Source: an uncultured Collinsella sp. (GTDB lineage: Bacteria; Actinomycetota; Coriobacteriia; Coriobacteriales; Coriobacteriaceae). From it: 39,735 bases of DNA. A program made the position numbers and the translations under genes. The stretch's first letter is position 1; the number at the start of each line of letters is the position of its first letter. This document shows positions 14,571 to 22,948 of the stretch, one piece after another. Below the pieces are notes generated by a model that did not search any database, was not told the origin of the DNA, and was given only the letters and a program-made list of their open reading frames with translations. Where the stretch lies: assembly GCA_902478995.1 (NCBI GenBank), contig CABSNF010000008.1, positions 1 to 39,735 of the forward strand, written 5' to 3'.

Positions 14571-16355
14571 ATGGCAGCCTTGTTCACGACCCCCAAACGC
14601 AATGACACTACCGCCGGAACCCATGTTGCCGAACCCGACGTTCGCCGTCGCATAGGACTCGCGCACGGCAGCTGGCGCCGCGTGACGCGCCGCATCGTCT
14701 GCGGCCTGGCCTGCGCGCTCACGGTGAGCTCGCTGCTCATGCCGAGCGTCTCGCTCGCAGCGGAATGGGTCAAGGTCGGCGGCAACAAGTACAACACCGC
14801 GACGAGCGACGAGGCCGGTACCTGGTCGTGGGACGGCGCCGACGACTTGAAGCTCAACAACTATAACGGCGGCGAGATCCAGGCCGCAGGCAAGCTCAAC
14901 GTGAATTACTCGGGAACCAACATCGTCACTGCCGAATGGATCGAAAGCATCAACGTTTCTCATGGCACTAACGAGAATGCCGAGCTCAATATCCAAGGCG
15001 ACGAGGGCGGCACGCTCAGCGTGACATCTACTGAGGACGCTATCCTCACCACGGGTAATATCAACATCGACGGAGCCGGATCCGTCAACGCCACGAGCAC
15101 TGGGTTTGATGCCATCAATGCCGGAGGTGATCTCGCTATCAAAGGTTCGGGCAACGTCAACGCCACGGGTGCATCGGATGGCATCAGGGCAAACGGCAAT
15201 ATCACGATTGACGACAGCGGAGCCGTCACCGCCAGGGCTACCAAGGACAAGGGTATTGGAGCCGACAAGAACCTCACCATCAAGGGTGGCGGGACGGTCG
15301 AGGCAAGCTCAGCCGATGGTGAGGCCCTTTGGAGCGGCGACAATATCAACATCTCGGACGGCAGCCAGGTCAAGGCAAGCTCCGAGGAAGACGCTGCCGT
15401 CGAGGCCAAGGGCAGCCTCGCAGCCACAAACGCCTCCCTCAACGTAAACGGTGTTGAATATGGCGTCTATGCCCACAAGGGCATCACCCTCGATCATGCA
15501 AACGTGACGGTCCGTGCAAGTAAAGGCAGATACGGTGGCGCCAACGCCCTCTTCACCTACCAGGACGACATCGTCGTCAAGAACGGCTCCACCGTGGACG
15601 CGTTTGCGGAAGGCGAGGTTTCGGCTGCATTCTCCACCAGAAACGATCGACCCAACGAGAAGGGCGGCCACATCTACATCAGCGACTCCGTTGTCAAGGC
15701 CATAGCCCGCTATGTCGAGAACGGCGACGGCCCCATCCCCTACAGCGAAAACCAAGATGGCGAGACGAGGCGCGAACCCCAAGGCGAGAACATCGGCATC
15801 ATCGCCCAGACCAGCGAGGGCGTCACACCCGCAGTCATCTCGATCATCCGCAGCAAGGTAACGGCCGAAGGAGATACAGCGGCAATCTTTGCCCGTGCCA
15901 TGAGCGCTGACGGCAAGACAATCGGCACCATCAAGATTGAGAACGCCGCCATCCAGACGCCCGAAGGCGGCAAGGTCATTGACTATCGCAAGCTCCGTGA
16001 CGGCATCTACGAGGCAGGCCAAGCCATCGGCACGGGCGACGCCACGGTCGACTCCCTCTATATCAAAGCAGTCGCCAAAAGTACGACCATCGCACCTCCC
16101 GAGGTAGCCAAGCCGGAAGACCCCAAGCCCGACGAGACCAAGCCCGCAGAAAGCAAGCCCGCGGAGTCCAAGCAGAACCCCAAGCCTGAGGGCTCAAAGC
16201 CGACCAAGGCCGTTGCGGCTTCAACCACGAAAGCCAAGACTACCGGCGTGCTCGCGGCAACCGGCGACACCTCGGGTGCGGCCATCGTGGCAACCGTTCT
16301 TGCGGGAACAGCCGCTATCGCCGCAGGCACCATGGCGAGCCGTAAGCGTTCTTAG
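14571..16355 (+). CDS. Cell-wall-anchored protein with carbohydrate-binding beta-helix repeats, copy 2
   Basis: A 594-residue paralogue of the preceding gene with the same order of parts: MAALFTTPKRND start, RRVTRR signal peptide ending SVSLAAEW, repeats such as GNINIDGAGSVNATS and GNITIDDSGAVTARA, a Lys/Pro/Glu-rich stretch (KPDETKPAESKPAESK), and a VLAATGD sorting signal with a RKRS tail. Identity by eye is high at both ends and in the repeat cores but lower in loops around residues 320-470, where residues facing a ligand would be expected to differ. GGGAG precedes the start. The leader is a copy of that of gene 1, so both are probably controlled alike. A strong terminator follows. Confidence 0.87.
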   Translation: MAALFTTPKRNDTTAGTHVAEPDVRRRIGLAHGSWRRVTRRIVCGLACALTVSSLLMPSVSLAAEWVKVGGNKYNTATSDEAGTWSWDGADDLKLNNYNGGEIQAAGKLNVNYSGTNIVTAEWIESINVSHGTNENAELNIQGDEGGTLSVTSTEDAILTTGNINIDGAGSVNATSTGFDAINAGGDLAIKGSGNVNATGASDGIRANGNITIDDSGAVTARATKDKGIGADKNLTIKGGGTVEASSADGEALWSGDNINISDGSQVKASSEEDAAVEAKGSLAATNASLNVNGVEYGVYAHKGITLDHANVTVRASKGRYGGANALFTYQDDIVVKNGSTVDAFAEGEVSAAFSTRNDRPNEKGGHIYISDSVVKAIARYVENGDGPIPYSENQDGETRREPQGENIGIIAQTSEGVTPAVISIIRSKVTAEGDTAAIFARAMSADGKTIGTIKIENAAIQTPEGGKVIDYRKLRDGIYEAGQAIGTGDATVDSLYIKAVAKSTTIAPPEVAKPEDPKPDETKPAESKPAESKQNPKPEGSKPTKAVAASTTKAKTTGVLAATGDTSGAAIVATVLAGTAAIAAGTMASRKRS

Positions 16356-16412
16356 ACGCCTCTGCGCACATGGCAGCTCTCGCGAAGGCCCCGAGCCCCA
16401 GCACCGTTTAAC

Positions 16413-16450
16413 AACGCCACCGCCGAGCTCCCCTCCGGCGGTGGCGTTTT
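16413..16450 (+). terminator. Terminator of cell-wall gene copy 2
   Basis: AACGCCACCGCCG and CGGCGGTGGCGTT form a 13-bp perfect stem with a 10-nt loop, then TTCC. It differs from the duplicated terminator at 14393, so it probably lay outside the duplicated unit. Confidence 0.82.
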
Positions 16451-16562
16451 CCATATGCGTCCGCAGGGGATGCACGAGATTGTCTTTGGTCTAGCCCAAC
16501 CGGCATACGCTGGCGTGCGACAATTGGGGCTGCCGATATCACAACACTGAGAGAAGCCCGTC

Positions 16563-17228
16563 ATGGAAGCGCATCAAAAGCAGATAACCGTTTATTCGAA
16601 TCATACGGAAAGCGCGCCTGTCATCTACCTTCCTGTGGTCGTGGGCGACGGCAGCGAGGTTTATAAGTGTTGCCGAGAGCTCGACTGTCCGCCATTCGCC
16701 CTCGTCACCATTGGCGGGCTCGATTGGAATCGCGAGCTGAGCCCCTGGGCATGCGACGGGACCGTACGCGATGCCGAGCCTTTCGGCGGCCAAGCTGCCG
16801 ATTTTCTTGATGAGCTGCTGAATCAGATAATCCCCCAGGTCGAGTCGTCGCTTCCTCAGCCGCCCACCCGGCGCGGCATTGCCGGTTACTCGCTCGCGGG
16901 CCTCTTCGCACTCTGGTCCCTCTGGCAAACCGACGCCTTTGACCGCGCCGCGAGCGCATCGGGGTCGCTATGGTTTCCCGACTTTGTCGACCGTGCCAGC
17001 ACGGCCCCTTTTGCCGGCAGCCCGCAAGCCGTCTACCTGTCACTCGGCAAAAAGGAAACCAAGACGCCCAACCGCATGATGCGGCATGTACTCGACGACA
17101 CACGCGCGATGGAAGCGTTGCTCGTCGAGCGCGGCATTCCAACAACGCTGGAGCTCAACCCCGGCAATCACTTTGCCCAAACCGACTTACGCATGGCCCG
17201 CGGCATCCACTGGATACTGACACATTAA
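16563..17228 (+). CDS. Alpha/beta-hydrolase esterase (D/Fes-like)
   Basis: A 221-residue serine hydrolase of the esterase D/enterochelin-esterase fold. The nucleophile elbow is GYSLAG (Ser at about residue 104), before FALWSLWQTDAFDRAASASGS, which is typical of this family. The late His of the triad is in GNHFAQTD. It lacks a signal peptide, so it is likely cytosolic. It could release acids from esters or hydrolyse a siderophore; no siderophore genes lie nearby, so the substrate is unknown. Flanked by terminators on both sides, so probably a single-gene unit. Confidence 0.8.
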   Translation: MEAHQKQITVYSNHTESAPVIYLPVVVGDGSEVYKCCRELDCPPFALVTIGGLDWNRELSPWACDGTVRDAEPFGGQAADFLDELLNQIIPQVESSLPQPPTRRGIAGYSLAGLFALWSLWQTDAFDRAASASGSLWFPDFVDRASTAPFAGSPQAVYLSLGKKETKTPNRMMRHVLDDTRAMEALLVERGIPTTLELNPGNHFAQTDLRMARGIHWILTH

Positions 17229-17230
17229 AA

Positions 17231-17264
17231 ATGGTGCCCACACGCATATACGCATGGGCACCAT
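17231..17264. terminator. Bidirectional terminator
   Basis: ATGGTGCCCA and TGGGCACCAT form a 10-bp stem between convergent genes. It is followed by ATCTTGTTTT on the plus strand (esterase) and TTTTTAA on the minus strand (uracil permease). Confidence 0.82.
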
Positions 17265-17289
17265 ATCTTGTTTTAGCTGAACGCAGCTG

Positions 17290-18624
17290 CTACTCAGCAG
17301 CCTCCTCAAGCTCGGAGACATCAAACTCAAAGTCGTTACCCGGCAGGATCGCGTTGAGCACGATGCCAACCAGCGAGCCCACGGCAATGCCGGACAGCGA
17401 AATGGTCACGCCGCCCAGCTCCAACACGATAGCTCCGGCGGTGCTATAGGCAATGCCGAGCGAAAGTACGAGTACAAGAGCGGCCACCAGCACGTTGCGG
17501 TTGTTCTGAAAATCGACCTGGTTCTCAATGAGGTTGCGCACGCCTACGGCACTGATCATGCCGTAGAGCACGAGCGACACGCCGCCGATAACGCATGGCG
17601 GCATGGCGGCAATCACGGCAGCGAACTTGGGGCAGAACGAAAGCACGATGGCGCAGCACGCGGCAATGCGAATCACGCGCGGGTCGAACACGCGCGTCAG
17701 GGCAAGCACGCCGGTGTTCTCGCCATACGTGGTGTTGGCCGGAGCGCCAAAGAGCGAAGCCAGAATCGTGGCGAGACCATCGCCGAGCAGCGTGCGATGC
17801 AGGCCGGGATCGGCAATGTAGTTGCGCTCGCAGGTGGAGCCAATAGCGGAGATATCACCGATATGCTCGATCATGGTTGCAAAGGCCAACGGCATGATGG
17901 TGATGATGGCCGTCGTGGCAAGACCGCTATCGAACTGCGGCCCAAAGAGCGCAAACACGGTGTTATCCCACACGACGGGCAAGCCAACCCAGGGAGCGGC
18001 TGCAACGCCAGAGAAGTCGACCTCACCCAACGCGGCCGCAACGGCATAGCTCACCACGACGCCTAGCAGAATCGGCACGATCTTGACCATGCCGCGACCC
18101 CAGATGTTGCAGATGACGATAACGGCAACGCCAATGACAGCCACAAGCCAGTTGGTCTGGCAGTTGGCAATGGCGGAGCTTGCCAGGATCAGACCGATCG
18201 AAATGACGATGGGGCCCGTCACTACCGGCGGAAAGAAGCGCATGACGCGCTTGGCGCCAAACGCGCGGAAGAGTGCCGCAAGTACCGGATAGAGTAGACC
18301 GGCGCAGGCAACGCCCAGGCAGGCGTAAGGCAAAAGCTCGGCCTCGCCGTTGGGCGCAATCGCGGCATAACCGGCAATAAAGGCAAACGATGAGCCTAAG
18401 AATGCCGGCACCTTACCGCGCGACAGGAAGTGGAACAGCAGCGTGCCCAAGCCGGCAAACAAAAGCGTTGCCGAAACCGAGAGACCGGTGAGCACGGGCA
18501 CCAGCACCGTGGCACCAAACATGGCAAACAGGTGCTGTAGGCCGAGCAAAAACATGCGCGGGCGGCCGAGCGACGATGCGTCGTAGATGGCATCGGTGAC
18601 GGCGGGCGTCGAAGACTGGGACAT
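17290..18624 (-). CDS. uraA: Uracil/xanthine permease, NCS2 family
   Basis: A 444-residue proton-coupled importer of uracil or xanthine in the cytoplasmic membrane, with about 14 hydrophobic spans. LGLQHLFAMFGATVLVP at the N-terminus is the classic UraA/PyrP start. MIEHIGDISAIG and GENTGVLALTRV carry the conserved substrate-site Glu residues, and LHRTLLGDGLAT is also typical. The ATG at 18624 has AAAGGA upstream; the extended frame further upstream looks like leader sequence. It belongs to a different NCS2 branch from the AzgA-like permease at 11006. It is followed by a bidirectional terminator. No attenuator is clear in the 120-bp leader. Confidence 0.92.
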   Translation of the reverse strand: MSQSSTPAVTDAIYDASSLGRPRMFLLGLQHLFAMFGATVLVPVLTGLSVSATLLFAGLGTLLFHFLSRGKVPAFLGSSFAFIAGYAAIAPNGEAELLPYACLGVACAGLLYPVLAALFRAFGAKRVMRFFPPVVTGPIVISIGLILASSAIANCQTNWLVAVIGVAVIVICNIWGRGMVKIVPILLGVVVSYAVAAALGEVDFSGVAAAPWVGLPVVWDNTVFALFGPQFDSGLATTAIITIMPLAFATMIEHIGDISAIGSTCERNYIADPGLHRTLLGDGLATILASLFGAPANTTYGENTGVLALTRVFDPRVIRIAACCAIVLSFCPKFAAVIAAMPPCVIGGVSLVLYGMISAVGVRNLIENQVDFQNNRNVLVAALVLVLSLGIAYSTAGAIVLELGGVTISLSGIAVGSLVGIVLNAILPGNDFEFDVSELEEAAE

Positions 18625-18746
18625 GGATGTCCTTTCGAATGGAAGGGTGATCGGGCATATCGGATAACCTGCCCGAACGATACGATCCGAACCATTGTAC
18701 GCGATACGCCATGTCTCGCACGCACCGTCACCCGCGAACGTTACCG

Positions 18747-19880
18747 CTATTTCCAAACGCGCTCGGCAATGCGCTTAACCAGCGCGATCTTTGCCCATTG
18801 CTCGTCCCCGGTCAGCTTGTTGCCAATCTCGCAGCTGGCAAAGCCGCACTGGGGCGACAGATACAGGTTCTCGAGCGGCACGTACTTTGCAGCTTCGCGG
18901 ATGCGCTCGACGATAGCATCCTCGTCCTCAAGCTCAGCGACCTTGGTGGTCACCAGGCCCAACACGACCTTCTTGCCGGGGGCAACATACTTCAGCGGCT
19001 CAAAACCGCCGGCGCGCGGCGTATCGAACTCCAGGTAAAATGCGTCGACATCCTCATTTGCGAACAGGTACGGCGCGATGGGGTCATAGCCGCCCTCGAA
19101 GGCATAGGTAGAGTGGTAGTTACCACGGCACACGTGCGTGTTGATGACCAGGTCGTCGGGCTTACCCTCGATGGCAGCGTTGTTGAGCGTCACGCCCAGC
19201 TCGCTTACCTTTTGCAGGTCGACCGGGCTCATGCCGGTTTTGGCGACAAAATCGGTGTCGCAGTAGATACCCCAGGTGCAGTCATCAAACTGGATGTTGC
19301 GGCAGCCTGCTGCGTACAGGTCGGCGATCACCGTGCGATAAGCGGCTGCAATGGCGTCGGCAAGCTCCTCATCGGTCTTATAGACAGCGCGCAGGCTCTC
19401 CTGCTGGCCGTCGCAGCGATCGAGCGTGACCTCAGAGAACGTCTGGATCGGCGCCGGAATGGTTTGCCGCGCGACCTGGCCCTCCCCCTCGAGCACCTTG
19501 ACAAATTTAAAGTGCTCGACGAACGGATGGTTCTCGCCGCTGATGGGGCCGGTCACCACGGCGGTATCGGCCGTGGTCTCCTCGTCGTGGAACATATAGC
19601 CCGTACGCGAGGTACGGCGTTCAATGCCGTTGAGTCCCCACATAAAATCGAGATGCCAGTAGCTGCGGCGAAACTCTCCATCGGTGATGACCTGCAGGCC
19701 GGCGGCCTTTTGCTTTGCCACCAAGTCGCGAATGGCCTCGTCCTCGACGGCCTTAAGCCCCTCGGCGTCAAGCGTGCCTGCCGCATAGGCAGCGCGGGCG
19801 TCCTTCACGGCCTGCGGACGAAGAAAACTGCCGACGATATCGGCGCGAAACGGCGCGTTCGGTTGAATCGAAGTACTCAT
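18747..19880 (-). CDS. Cobalamin-independent methionine synthase II-type methyltransferase (YxjG/YxjH-like)
   Basis: A 377-residue protein equal to the C-terminal catalytic barrel of MetE. Such proteins move a methyl group to homocysteine or a related thiol; the methyl donor in this short group is not settled. All zinc ligands are visible: His and Cys in NTHVCRGN, Glu in FYLEFD, and Cys in SPQCGFAS. VITDGEFRRSYW is also a family block. The start has AGGGAG six bases upstream. It lies just downstream of a LysR gene on the same strand, with a T-N11-A dyad in its leader, which resembles the MetR-metE arrangement. No SAM riboswitch is visible in the leader. Confidence 0.88.
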   Translation of the reverse strand: MSTSIQPNAPFRADIVGSFLRPQAVKDARAAYAAGTLDAEGLKAVEDEAIRDLVAKQKAAGLQVITDGEFRRSYWHLDFMWGLNGIERRTSRTGYMFHDEETTADTAVVTGPISGENHPFVEHFKFVKVLEGEGQVARQTIPAPIQTFSEVTLDRCDGQQESLRAVYKTDEELADAIAAAYRTVIADLYAAGCRNIQFDDCTWGIYCDTDFVAKTGMSPVDLQKVSELGVTLNNAAIEGKPDDLVINTHVCRGNYHSTYAFEGGYDPIAPYLFANEDVDAFYLEFDTPRAGGFEPLKYVAPGKKVVLGLVTTKVAELEDEDAIVERIREAAKYVPLENLYLSPQCGFASCEIGNKLTGDEQWAKIALVKRIAERVWK

Positions 19881-19967
19881 AGATATCTCCCTTTGCATTG
19901 GTTGCTTTACTGGGACAGAGTATGAGCGCTTATATGGCAATCGTAAAATATACGTTTATAACAGTTC

Positions 19968-19988
19968 GATATAGATGTTTCCTATATC
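19968..19988. promoter_or_regulatory. Candidate LysR box upstream of the methyltransferase
   Basis: GATATAG-ATGTTTC-CTATATC is a perfect 7-bp dyad with a 7-bp spacer, and its inner part fits T-N11-A. It lies 88-108 bp upstream of the methyltransferase start and after the stop of the neighbouring LysR gene, the usual position for LysR control of the downstream gene. Confidence 0.6.
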
Positions 19989-20034
19989 AGTTGGGACTGC
20001 CATAAAGAGATTTGACCCATGCAGAATGCAGCGG

Positions 20035-20931
20035 CTAAATATGCTGGCGGATCGCGTCGATATAGGCTTGGCCGCAGCGCGTGAGCGTCGTATTTTTGCG
20101 CGTGATGATACCAATCTCCATGTACTCGTCTACATCAAGCGGAATGGAGATAATACCGGGGCCGTTAAGTTCATGGCTGATCACGCCCGAACACACCGTG
20201 TAGCCGTTAAGGCCCATAGCCAGGTTGAACAGCGTCGCACGGTCGCGCACGCGGATGTTCTTGCGGCGCTCAAACGTCGAGGTCAGTTCCTCAGAATAGT
20301 AGAACGAGTTGTAGCTGCCCTGCTCATAGGACAAAAATGGGTAGTCCTCGAGGTCTTCGAGCGTCACGCTGTCGTGGTCCGCCAGCGGATGGTCTGCACA
20401 CACAAAGACGTGCGGCGTGGCGCAAAAGAGACCTTCGAACACGAGCTCGTTGGCCGCCAGCATGCGCTCGATAACCTCGCGATTGTGCTCGGACAGGTAC
20501 AGGATGCCGAGTTCGCTTTTCATATGCGCGACGTCCTCGATAATCTCGTGAGTCTGCTCCTCGCGCAGGGTAAAGTCGTAGCGCGCGGCATCGAACTCAC
20601 GGATCACGTCGACAAACGCATTAACGGCAAAGGAATAATGCTGGCAGCTCACGCTAAAATGCGGCACCTGCTCGGATGCGCCCTTGTACTTGCCCTCGAG
20701 CAGGTCGGCCTGGTCGAGTACCTGGCGCGCGTAGCCTAAGAAGGTCTCGCCCTCTTCGGACACAATAACACCCTTGTTGGTGCGCTCAAAGATGTGCACA
20801 CCCATCTCGTTTTCGAGATCGCGAATCGATGCGGTAATCGAAGGCTGCGACACAAAGAGCCGGCGCGAGGCCTCGGTGATGCTGCCGCATTCGGCAACTT
20901 TGACGACGTACCTGAGCTGCTGAAGCTTCAT
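20035..20931 (-). CDS. LysR-family transcriptional regulator, CysB/MetR-like position
   Basis: A 298-residue regulator. The N-terminal HTH reads MKLQQLRYVVKVAECGSITE then ASRRLFVSQPSITASIRDLE and GVHIFERT; a 200-residue effector domain follows. It starts 10 bp after the stop of the HAD phosphatase gene, and GGGAG between them serves as its ribosome site, so the two are very likely one transcript. Downstream on the same strand is a MetE-like methyltransferase with a LysR-type dyad in front, the best candidate target. An open frame extends to 21138 inside the HAD gene but has no LysR features. Confidence 0.9.
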   Translation of the reverse strand: MKLQQLRYVVKVAECGSITEASRRLFVSQPSITASIRDLENEMGVHIFERTNKGVIVSEEGETFLGYARQVLDQADLLEGKYKGASEQVPHFSVSCQHYSFAVNAFVDVIREFDAARYDFTLREEQTHEIIEDVAHMKSELGILYLSEHNREVIERMLAANELVFEGLFCATPHVFVCADHPLADHDSVTLEDLEDYPFLSYEQGSYNSFYYSEELTSTFERRKNIRVRDRATLFNLAMGLNGYTVCSGVISHELNGPGIISIPLDVDEYMEIGIITRKNTTLTRCGQAYIDAIRQHI

Positions 20932-20941
20932 AGCTTTCTCC

Positions 20942-21850
20942 CTAGACGTTCGTGACGTCGAAACCCATCGCATCCATCTGACACATAAACGGCGGCATCT
21001 CCCCCGTCGCGGCACAGGCGGCAATCTGATGCAGAGCCCCGGCGACCGCATCATCTGCCGCGGCGCCGATATGCCAGCGTGCGGCAGCCGTGACGGCCTC
21101 GTTGGCATTGGCGACCGCAACGGAGTTGGGGACGGCATCGATCATGGGCAGATCGTTATCGGAATCGCCAAATACGGCCACCTCATCAGGCGTCAGACCC
21201 AAAGCGCATGCCAGCTCCAGCGCAGCGCAGCCCTTGTCCCAACCAGCCGGAAGGATGTCAAACAGGCGCACGCGGTTGTTGGGAAACACAAGCGAGAGTT
21301 CCGGCACCTCAGCGGCAACGCGCTCGCGTAGCTCCGCGAGCTCCTCACGCGAACGGGCGCTCCAGATATTCGCCTTGAACACCGGCGCGTCATCGACGAC
21401 GGGACGGCACGGGGCTTCTTCGCCTTTGAGCCATGCGTTGCCGCCCGACTCCATGGCGCGACGAACGCGCTCGGGGTCACTCGTCACGCAATAGGCATCG
21501 TTACCCCAAAAGTCATCGCCCAGGCTGTAGACCTTCAGATAGGTATCGTCGGTCTCTTGCTCAAGATAGTCGGCAAGGCGCATGAGGGCACCGTTGTCGC
21601 TCGCACGGGAGGCAACAACCTCGCCGTCGACAAACATCACCTGGCCGTTACAGAACGCGCCAGTCGAAAAACACTCGGAACGATTTTTGAACATCCAGCC
21701 CATCGCGGACGGCTGGCGACCCGAAACCGGGCCAAAGTGCAGACCCGCCGCCTGCATGGCATGAATGCCCTCGATGACGTAGTCGCTGGCGCCGTCATGC
21801 CCGGCTGGAATCAGCGTATCGTCCATATCGGTCAGCACAAGTTTAATCAT
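20942..21850 (-). CDS. HAD-superfamily phosphatase, Cof type
   Basis: A 302-residue cytosolic phosphatase of the HAD class IIB (Cof) type, acting on sugar phosphates or other small phosphomonoesters. Motif I is DMDDTL at residues 8-13, with the nucleophile and acid/base Asp. SGR is motif II, the Lys of motif III is in GWDKGCAALELA, and motif IV is FGDSDNDLPMI. The cap domain lies between motifs II and III. The start has GGGGG four bases upstream. It is co-transcribed with the downstream LysR gene. The substrate cannot be read from sequence. Confidence 0.88.
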   Translation of the reverse strand: MIKLVLTDMDDTLIPAGHDGASDYVIEGIHAMQAAGLHFGPVSGRQPSAMGWMFKNRSECFSTGAFCNGQVMFVDGEVVASRASDNGALMRLADYLEQETDDTYLKVYSLGDDFWGNDAYCVTSDPERVRRAMESGGNAWLKGEEAPCRPVVDDAPVFKANIWSARSREELAELRERVAAEVPELSLVFPNNRVRLFDILPAGWDKGCAALELACALGLTPDEVAVFGDSDNDLPMIDAVPNSVAVANANEAVTAAARWHIGAAADDAVAGALHQIAACAATGEMPPFMCQMDAMGFDVTNV

Positions 21851-21887
21851 AAGGCCCCCATTCGTATCGGTCCTACCTATTGTAACG

Positions 21888-21922
21888 ACCTGCCAAAATA
21901 AACCTGTCCCTTTTTGGCAGGT
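21888..21922. repeat. GGGACAG hairpin repeat, copy a
   Basis: ACCTGCCAAAA and TTTTGGCAGGT form an 11-bp perfect stem around a 13-nt loop. Read on the minus strand, the loop begins AGGGACAGG. It lies between the divergent HAD gene and the TPP riboswitch. It shares its core, but not its arms, with the repeats at 31958, 32615, 33870 and 37597. Confidence 0.75.
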
Positions 21923-21948
21923 GCGTTAGTATAGGGAACAACAGATTC

Positions 21949-22044
21949 GATGCGGGAGTGCCGGCGGTGCAAACCACAAGGCTGAGAGGGCATGGGGCTC
22001 AATCCTTTGAACCTGTCAGTTAATGCTGGCGTAGGGAGCATGCC
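21949..22044 (+). promoter_or_regulatory. TPP riboswitch (THI element)
   Basis: The conserved thiamine-pyrophosphate aptamer parts are in order: GATGCGGGAGTGCC-type P1/P2 start, CTGAGA at 21982-21987, CCTTTGAACCTG at 22004-22015, and GCGTAGGGA at 22029-22037. It is followed by a strong terminator before thiM. When TPP binds, the terminator should form and turn off the thiazole salvage operon. The exact expression-platform switch needs folding. Confidence 0.95.
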
Positions 22045-22052
22045 GCCTTTAC

Positions 22053-22084
22053 AGGGGCGCTGTCTATGCACAGCGCCCCTTTTC
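22053..22084 (+). terminator. Riboswitch-controlled terminator before thiM
   Basis: AGGGGCGCTGT and ACAGCGCCCCT form an 11-bp perfect stem with a 6-nt loop, followed by TTTC. It lies between the TPP aptamer and the thiM ribosome site AAGGAGG, so it is the likely off-switch. Confidence 0.88.
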
Positions 22085-22105
22085 TATGCCAAGGAGGCAT
22101 GTGCA

Positions 22106-22945
22106 GTGATTGATTCGGAACAGCTTAAGCAACATATGGTCAAGGCCGTGGAGGAGATTCGCGCCACCAATCCGATGGCCGGCTCCATCACTAACACGGT
22201 GACGATCGACTTTGTCGCCAACGCGCAGCTCGCCGTGGGCGGTTCGGCCGCCATGGTCTATCTGCCCGACGAGGGCGAGGCGCTCGTTGCCGGCGGCGGC
22301 GCCATCTATCTCAACATGGGCACGCTCTTCCCCATCTACGAGCAGACGATTCCCCGCGCGGCCAAGGCGGCACACGACGCCGGCAAGCCCTGGGTGCTCG
22401 ATCCGGTGGGCCTGGGCATCGGTAGCCTGCGCACCCAGTTGGTAAACGAGCTCAAGCAGTACAAGCCCGCCATCGTGCGCGGCAACGCCTCCGAGATCAT
22501 CGCGCTCGCCGGCCTGTGGGGTCTTGAGGGCGAGGCGGCCGATCTGAGCCGCGTACGCGGTGTCGATACCACCGACACGGTAGACGCCGCCCGCGATGCC
22601 GCCGTGGCGCTCGCCCGCCACACCGGCGGCGCCGTTGTGGTCTCGGGCGAAGTCGACCTGATTACCGACGGCACGACCGTGGCCAAGTCCCACGGCGGCA
22701 GCCCGCTCATGTCCAAGATCACCGGCTGCGGCTGCTCACAGGGCGGCGTGCTGGCCGTGTACGCCTGCGCCGCCGACCCGTTTACGGCCGCCGTCTGCGG
22801 CACCGCCGTCTACAACGTTGCCGGCACGCGTGCCGCCGCTGTCGCCGATGCCCCGGCAAGCTTTAAGGTCGCCTTTATCGACGAACTCTACCGCGCGACC
22901 GCCCAAGACATTGCCGATAACCGACTCGAGCTCGAGGAGGCATAG
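22106..22945 (+). CDS. thiM: Hydroxyethylthiazole kinase
   Basis: A 279-residue kinase that phosphorylates 4-methyl-5-(2-hydroxyethyl)thiazole, feeding salvaged thiazole into thiamine phosphate. SITNTVTIDFVANAQLAVGG matches the family start, and NMGTL, PWVLDPVGLG, VRGNASEI and the late GCGCSQGG are all ThiM blocks. The start is GTG at 22106, seven bases after AAGGAGG; nearby ATG codons are out of frame. It is the first gene of a TPP-riboswitch operon with the MTH1187-type protein and thiE. The other thiamine genes (thiD, thiC) are not in the window. Confidence 0.94.
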   Translation: MIDSEQLKQHMVKAVEEIRATNPMAGSITNTVTIDFVANAQLAVGGSAAMVYLPDEGEALVAGGGAIYLNMGTLFPIYEQTIPRAAKAAHDAGKPWVLDPVGLGIGSLRTQLVNELKQYKPAIVRGNASEIIALAGLWGLEGEAADLSRVRGVDTTDTVDAARDAAVALARHTGGAVVVSGEVDLITDGTTVAKSHGGSPLMSKITGCGCSQGGVLAVYACAADPFTAAVCGTAVYNVAGTRAAAVADAPASFKVAFIDELYRATAQDIADNRLELEEA

Positions 22946-22948
22946 GCC

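Larger units (their letters stand above)
14321..16370 (+). repeat. Tandem duplication, unit 2
   Basis: The second copy starts at GTGGATCGC with the permease-tail fossil, then the terminator copy, the leader and the second cell-wall gene. The end is set to about 16370 by comparison with CGCAC shortly after each gene's stop and is uncertain by tens of bases. Confidence 0.8.

Noticed and set aside
18711..19925. 404-codon plus-strand frame over the methyltransferase gene
   Set aside because: It mirrors the coding bias of the minus-strand gene, which has all zinc ligands. The same applies to 3235-4497 over the aminotransferase.
19881..20034. SAM riboswitch before the methyltransferase
   Set aside because: No kink-turn and P1-P4 arrangement or terminator is visible; a LysR dyad is present instead.
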